Below are positions 24,601 to 30,600 of a DNA stretch of 64,000 nucleotides, piece after piece. Made by a program: the position numbers and the translations under genes. Position 1 is the stretch's first letter. Every line of letters starts with the position of its first letter. The notes under the pieces were generated by a model that did not search any database, was not told the origin of the DNA, and saw nothing but the letters and a program-made list of their open reading frames with translations. Source of the DNA: Antedon bifida (Eukaryota > Echinodermata > Crinoidea > Comatulida > Antedonidae); the NCBI GenBank assembly GCA_963402885.1, contig OY727100.1, forward strand, positions 8,233,501 through 8,297,500. Direction: 5' to 3'.

Positions 24601-27600
24601 TCTTATACATTTCACTGCAAAATCAAATCGATCAATCCGATTCTTTGCTCTTATTCATTGGCAATATCTTGCACCTTCGCAAACCCATTCCAGTCTCCTA
24701 CGTCGTTGTCTTACGGATCTGTCTGAAAATGTACAGCCTGTTTTCTCTTCCAATATATCCCGCAGCTTACTTGAATTCAATTCTGAGCTGGCATCCATTT
24801 CGTTGTTTATAATTGTCAAGTGTTCGTCTCTAAATTTACTGGGCCGGCCAGTACAAGCTTTATCGGCAAGCGTCGAATTGCTGCGTAAACGTATAATCTG
24901 GATCTAGTAGTGTAAGGTGTTTTCATCATGAAATTTATTTCGAATGTGTCCACAAAAATCTCTCACAAAAACTCCCATCCTATTCATACAATTGTAGTAT
25001 TATTAAGAAACAATAAGGTTTTCATATTAAAGAAAACGCCTAACATTGCCTATTGTCTTGAATCAGATTAGTCATTCCTATTTATTGGCTTTTCTCTGCA
25101 TGGGATACATAAGGCGTCACAATGTTAATTTATAATATATTACATGATAATGATATATTTAGGGATAATACAATTAAACGATTTTTTTTCCTTTTAATTA
25201 CGCGTTATTTCATAATGAATGAACTCTTCACCTTTCGATCAGTTAGGTCCCTCAAAGTCACGAAAAGCATGCGTGAAAAAGACGGTATATTTACCCATGC
25301 CATTAAATATGTTTTGATGTTTCGATATTTGTTTATAATAGTCAGGTTAAGTAATCGTCACTACAACCATGATCATCTACATACACATGTTTAACACCTG
25401 CTTTAACAGAATCCTGTCGTCGACTTGCATTGCTGGAAACTTTTCTCTTTAAGTTACAGCAACAACGAACAAAATGTCCAAATTCATGACAATAATTGCA
25501 TTGCTTACTGCTTAGCCGGACAAACACCATTGTGAGGAAAATTTTGACCACAATAAAAACAATTACGATTTGCTGAATGTCTATGTGTACTTTCATGTCG
25601 TTGTCGTGTCTTTCCCTGCCTTGTTATTTGAATAAGTAAATTTATTTACCGTACCATTTGGTTGATGAATGTCCTCCATCCCATGCGCTTCACGTTCTAG
25701 CCAATTTAACAAATATTATCCAAAGACATGTCCTCCTGTAGAGCTTGTCTGCAAAACTTTTTATTTCGTCCGCCATGAATTATCTGATTCTTAATCTCTG
25801 CATCCCTTGCATCCTGGTTATCATATCTATTTCCAGATTAAAAAGCCCATTATTGCTTCACAACCTTTCTACCCAATGTTGTTTGTCGTTGCGTCCTTCA
25901 TATGAGCCTTGAAATTAAGTTTTGATGAAGGCTTGAGCAGTGATGCCCGTGTAAGATAAAAACTTGATTTACTTGATGTTGAGACTTACAAAGACGTAGC
26001 TTGTGTGTCCCTCGACGTGTTTCTATATATTATCAAGTCTACTATAGGAGGCAAACTTGCAGAAAGAAGTAGACAAGTGTTTTTCCAGCCTTGACTTGAA
26101 TCGGTTGATTGAATCGGAATCTATGACCATTGACGGTAATTTATTCCAGACATTGCATATGTTTTGTGTGAAGAACTTTTGTCTGTCTGTCTGTGAGGTG
26201 GCTTACTGTTTTGAGATCTTCCGTCGCGATGTGCTCGTTTAAGTTTATGTTTAGAGTCAAATGTGCTGTGATGTCATCAGCCAAGAGTAAACAATTTTCC
26301 CTTGAAGCCTGTTCAAAACCGACAAGTCGAATGTTGTTTCTTCTTGAAAAACGCTCAGATTTGTTGAGACCATCTTTTAGTTTGCTGATCTCGCTTTGAT
26401 GAGCTTCAACCTGGCTTTTGGTTTCTTTGTTCTTACTTTCAATTGTTGAAATTCTCTGGTAGTTTAGGTCAATACTATCTTTTAAATCCAGTTTCATTTG
26501 TCTTTGTTCACCCAATATCGATTTAACTGTAGAACGAACATACGTTTCAAAGTATGTGCATTCATCATCCGTGTTCACATCGTTGGCTTGGTCGACGGGC
26601 TTAACAGCCTTCGCCGTCTTTTGTTTCGGCATCACTTATTCACTGAAAATTAGCATACACAGGAGTGTAATCCAGGAGCTCCACAGGAAGCACGTCTTAC
26701 TCATGAACTCGTGCTGCTTTGATCAAATATAAAATCATGATTCTTATAAATATTAGGATTTTAAACATATGCTATTATTACAAACCTTTGTTTTACAGAC
26801 CAATTCTTCTACCTTACGACCTGATCACCCAACTATTGCGAATTCTATCTATTGAGTCGAAACAAGAAAAAGGTTAGAGGTGTTTGTGTTTGTATATCTT
26901 TCAGTCAGCAGCAAGCATAGTGCCATGTTTGTTCAAGCCTCTGAAATGGTTTTCCTAGATAAAGTGTAATTAAAGAGAAACAAACCCATGTCTTGATACA
27001 AGGTTTATGGTATGTTTTATATCCATAAAAATAAATCTTGTTTGAGGCTTAGATAGTTTTTTCTCAGAAATATCCTTTATCCAGGATAGCCTGTGTCATA
27101 ATGTATGAGCTTGGCAGAATGTGATCAGATACACTGTTCATACTATAGGAAACAATTTCGGCTGTTTTAAAACATTCTAAATAATTATGTATTGAAAAAT
27201 GTTTTAAACAAATCATAAGATATAATATTGCAATGGTCTTGTTTGTTTTTACTGTTAGTTGTCTTTCAAGAGATGGACCCTACTGAAATCCATATATCTG
27301 GTCTTGAGGCATTCTCATTTGATTACATTGTAAGGTGGCCTGAATCACTTATTTTGAGTCGAAAGGTAAGATGGAATTCATGCTACATAAGCTTGTACTC
27401 TGTCTCAGAGTTTAGTACCTCAATCATTGTCATAATGAGTTTTTAACTTACATTATATAGCTTTACTCTGTTAACTTATTGTCATGATTAATTAGTTTAA
27501 TAAAGGTCACAATGAGGATTGTCATACTTCAAATGTCAATAATAATGGTATGAATGGCAAATACAGATGATGATTTAAAAAACAGAACAATTTCTGTGTA

Positions 27601-30600
27601 CTAGGGTAAACTTGAGCTCTATCTACACTATCAAACTTATGTGAAATGTGATCTGCCCATATATGGACATAATGAAGTCATTTCACTACCATATTTGGTA
27701 CCATATTTTTGTCACATAAAGTTTGATAGTGTAGAAGAGCATTTAGTTGATCATTTTGTTTAGTGCATCGCGATACACATAGTTTTGAGAACTGTGAAAT
27801 ATTATACAAATAATGAATCGATGCTGAGAATATTCACATCAATGTATGTTGTAAAAAAAATAATGAGTGAAATGGAGAGAACATTTTAAGTTGAAAGATT
27901 GACTTCTCTATTTAAAGATGTATTGTCCCTTGAAACACAAAAAAATGAAGGTCGAATTATTCTAAATTTAAATTGGCCATATCAAAGTAATATTAAAGTT
28001 ATTCACTTTAAGTTGAAAATTTGTTTACGTAATTAACAGGTAAATTAATTTAATTACATTTCGTCTGGAAAATCGTCGCGAGCTAAAGTAAACAAAGATT
28101 TCAAACCACGAGTATGCATTATGCATGATACTAATTAGGATTGTTTACAACTCGTCACGGTTGAGAAGGTGTTTTCACACAGATCTCGAGGAAATTTTAT
28201 GATTATGCATACAGAGTAGCCAAACAAGCGCGTTGCATTATGAGATATGTTTTGATCGAAAACTTTGACTGGAAGTCAAAGTTATTTTTTCTGTATTTCA
28301 GTTAAATGATTTTTTTTTCGACTTATTTTTTGGTGAAAGTTAATAACTATATGATACTTCAAAATGACGCACTTTTTTTCGAATATTTTTTTAAACATTT
28401 TTTTGGAATTAGTCAAAGGGACAATACATCTTTAACAAGGCAGACGAATATAAATATTCATTATTTTATTATTACTTGACTACAGCATATGCCTTTTTGA
28501 ATAGACCAGTCAATCTTTAAACTTAACATTTTCTATTCATTCCACTCATAAACATTCATTATTTGTTTTACAACATACCTATGGCTGTAAACTATTATTC
28601 AACTAATATTAACCACTTACATTTCTAGGCCCATTACAAAATATGGTGGAGTAGATCCGCTATATATGATGATTTTTGTTTGCTATTACAGGCATTGACA
28701 AAATACCAGATGTTATTTCGTCATCTGTTCTATTGCAAGCATGTTGAACGTACCATATGCAGTGTTTGGCTTAGCAACAAGAGTGCCAAGAAGTTCTCTC
28801 TGCATTCTTCCAAGTGGTATGCAGCAGGGTTTGCTCTCCGTCAGCGAATGTTGCATCTTGTTCAGAATCTCCAGTACTACATGATGTTTGAGGTCATTGA
28901 ACCCAATTGGTTATTGATGTTGGAGAATTTTAGAAGTGTAAGTTAATGATAAAGATTAACATGCAAACTACATTTCTATATTGTGTTTAGAAAAAAATGT
29001 TTAGATAATTTATTCATTCAAAATACAATCAAGTATAAATAAGTATATGTAATTATGAATGAAGATTCTTACATAAGTGTGTATGTGTGATCAAGATCCT
29101 CTATTAACATTTTGTTTGACTTACCTCATGGTTTGGACTATATCACAAAATATTTTTTTGAGCATGCCCTGCGTTAACCCTCTATTAAAAATCTAAAAAA
29201 GTGTAATATATGACATCATATTAGGATTCATCACTTCAACATTAATTCTGTCATTAGAATATTCCAGAATTATTTTCTTATTGTGTATTCAACTCCCAAT
29301 TGAATCATTTAGCACCTTGACTGATAATAATTTGTGTGATATCTTCTTGCTTAGGTGTCTAATATTGATGATGTCTTAGAACATCACACAGACTTCTTGG
29401 ACAAATGTTTGAAAGACTGTATGCTAACAAATCCTGATTTACTCAAGATAGTCAGTAAACTCATGCTTGTTTGTGTTACCTTCAGCAACTGCATTCAGGT
29501 GAGTGTCTATATTCAGGGGAGTGCCTGAATTCAGGTGAGTGTCTATATTCAGGGGAGTGCCTGAATTCAGGGGAGTGTCTATATTCAGGAGAGTGCCTGA
29601 ATTCAGGTGAGTGTCTGTATTCAGGTGAGTGTCTATATTCAGGTGAGTGTCTATATTCAGGAGAGTGCCTGAATTCAGGTGAGTGTCTGTATTCAGGTGA
29701 GTGTCTATATTCAGGAGAGTGCCTGAATTCAGGGGAGTGTCTGTATTCAGGTGAGTGTCTATATTCTGGTGAGTGTCTATATTCAGGAGAGTGCCTGAAT
29801 TCAGGGAAGTGTCTGTATTCAGGTGAGTGTCTATATTCAGGGGAGTGTCTGTATTCAGGGGAGTGTCTGTATTCAGGAGAGTGCCTGTATTCATGTGAGT
29901 GCTTGTATTCAGGGGAGTGTATGTATTCATGTGAGTGCCTGTATTCAGGGGAGTGTCTGTATTCATGTGAGTGCCTGTATTCAGGGGAGTGTCTGTATTC
30001 AGGGGAGTGTCTGTATTCAAGGGAAGGGTCTATATTCAGGGGAGTGTCTATATTCAGGGGAGTGTCTGTATTCAGGGGAGTGTCTGTATTCAGGGGAGTG
30101 TCTGTATTCAGGGGAGTGTCTGTATTCAGGGGAGTGTCTATTCAAGGGAAGGGTCTATATTCAGGGGAGTGTCTGTATTCAGGGGAGTGTCTGTATTTAG
30201 GGGAGTGTCTGTATTCAGGGGAGTGTCTGTATTCAGGGGAGTGTCTATATTCAGGGGAGTGTCTGTATTCAGGGGAGTGTCTGTATTCAGATTCTATTCT
30301 CATTTTGCACATCTTCCATATTTTTAATAAAGTACATATTTTACAGCGATTCACTCAAAGTATGAATGTTGAAGCTCAGGTAGCTCAGTTGTCAACTACA
30401 GAGTCTACACGAAGAAAAGATAGAAAAGGATCTAAAGACACAGATGAATCAAAAGCAAAGAAACAAACTACAACTAAGGTTAGTTTGTATGTATCGACTA
30501 CCAAGAATTTGTGTAATGGTGTATAAAGAATGTATAATATAAATATTATTTTCAGTATATAAAAATAATAACCTAAAATATAAAAAACTCCAGACAACAG

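Noticed and set aside
24536-24907. 123-codon plus-strand frame
   Set aside because: Antisense shadow of the Tc1-like transposase, which reads as protein on the minus strand.
29439-30020. A 193-codon minus-strand frame of NTDTPL/NTDTHL repeats
   Set aside because: It is the complementary reading of the same minisatellite, antisense to a spliced intron, with no independent coding evidence.
29471-30526. A 351-codon plus-strand open frame of repeated SGECLY units
   Set aside because: It exists only because an 18-bp tandem repeat lacks stops in this frame. It is not in the frame of GCP2 exon 14, and the frame that is carries TGA in the second unit.
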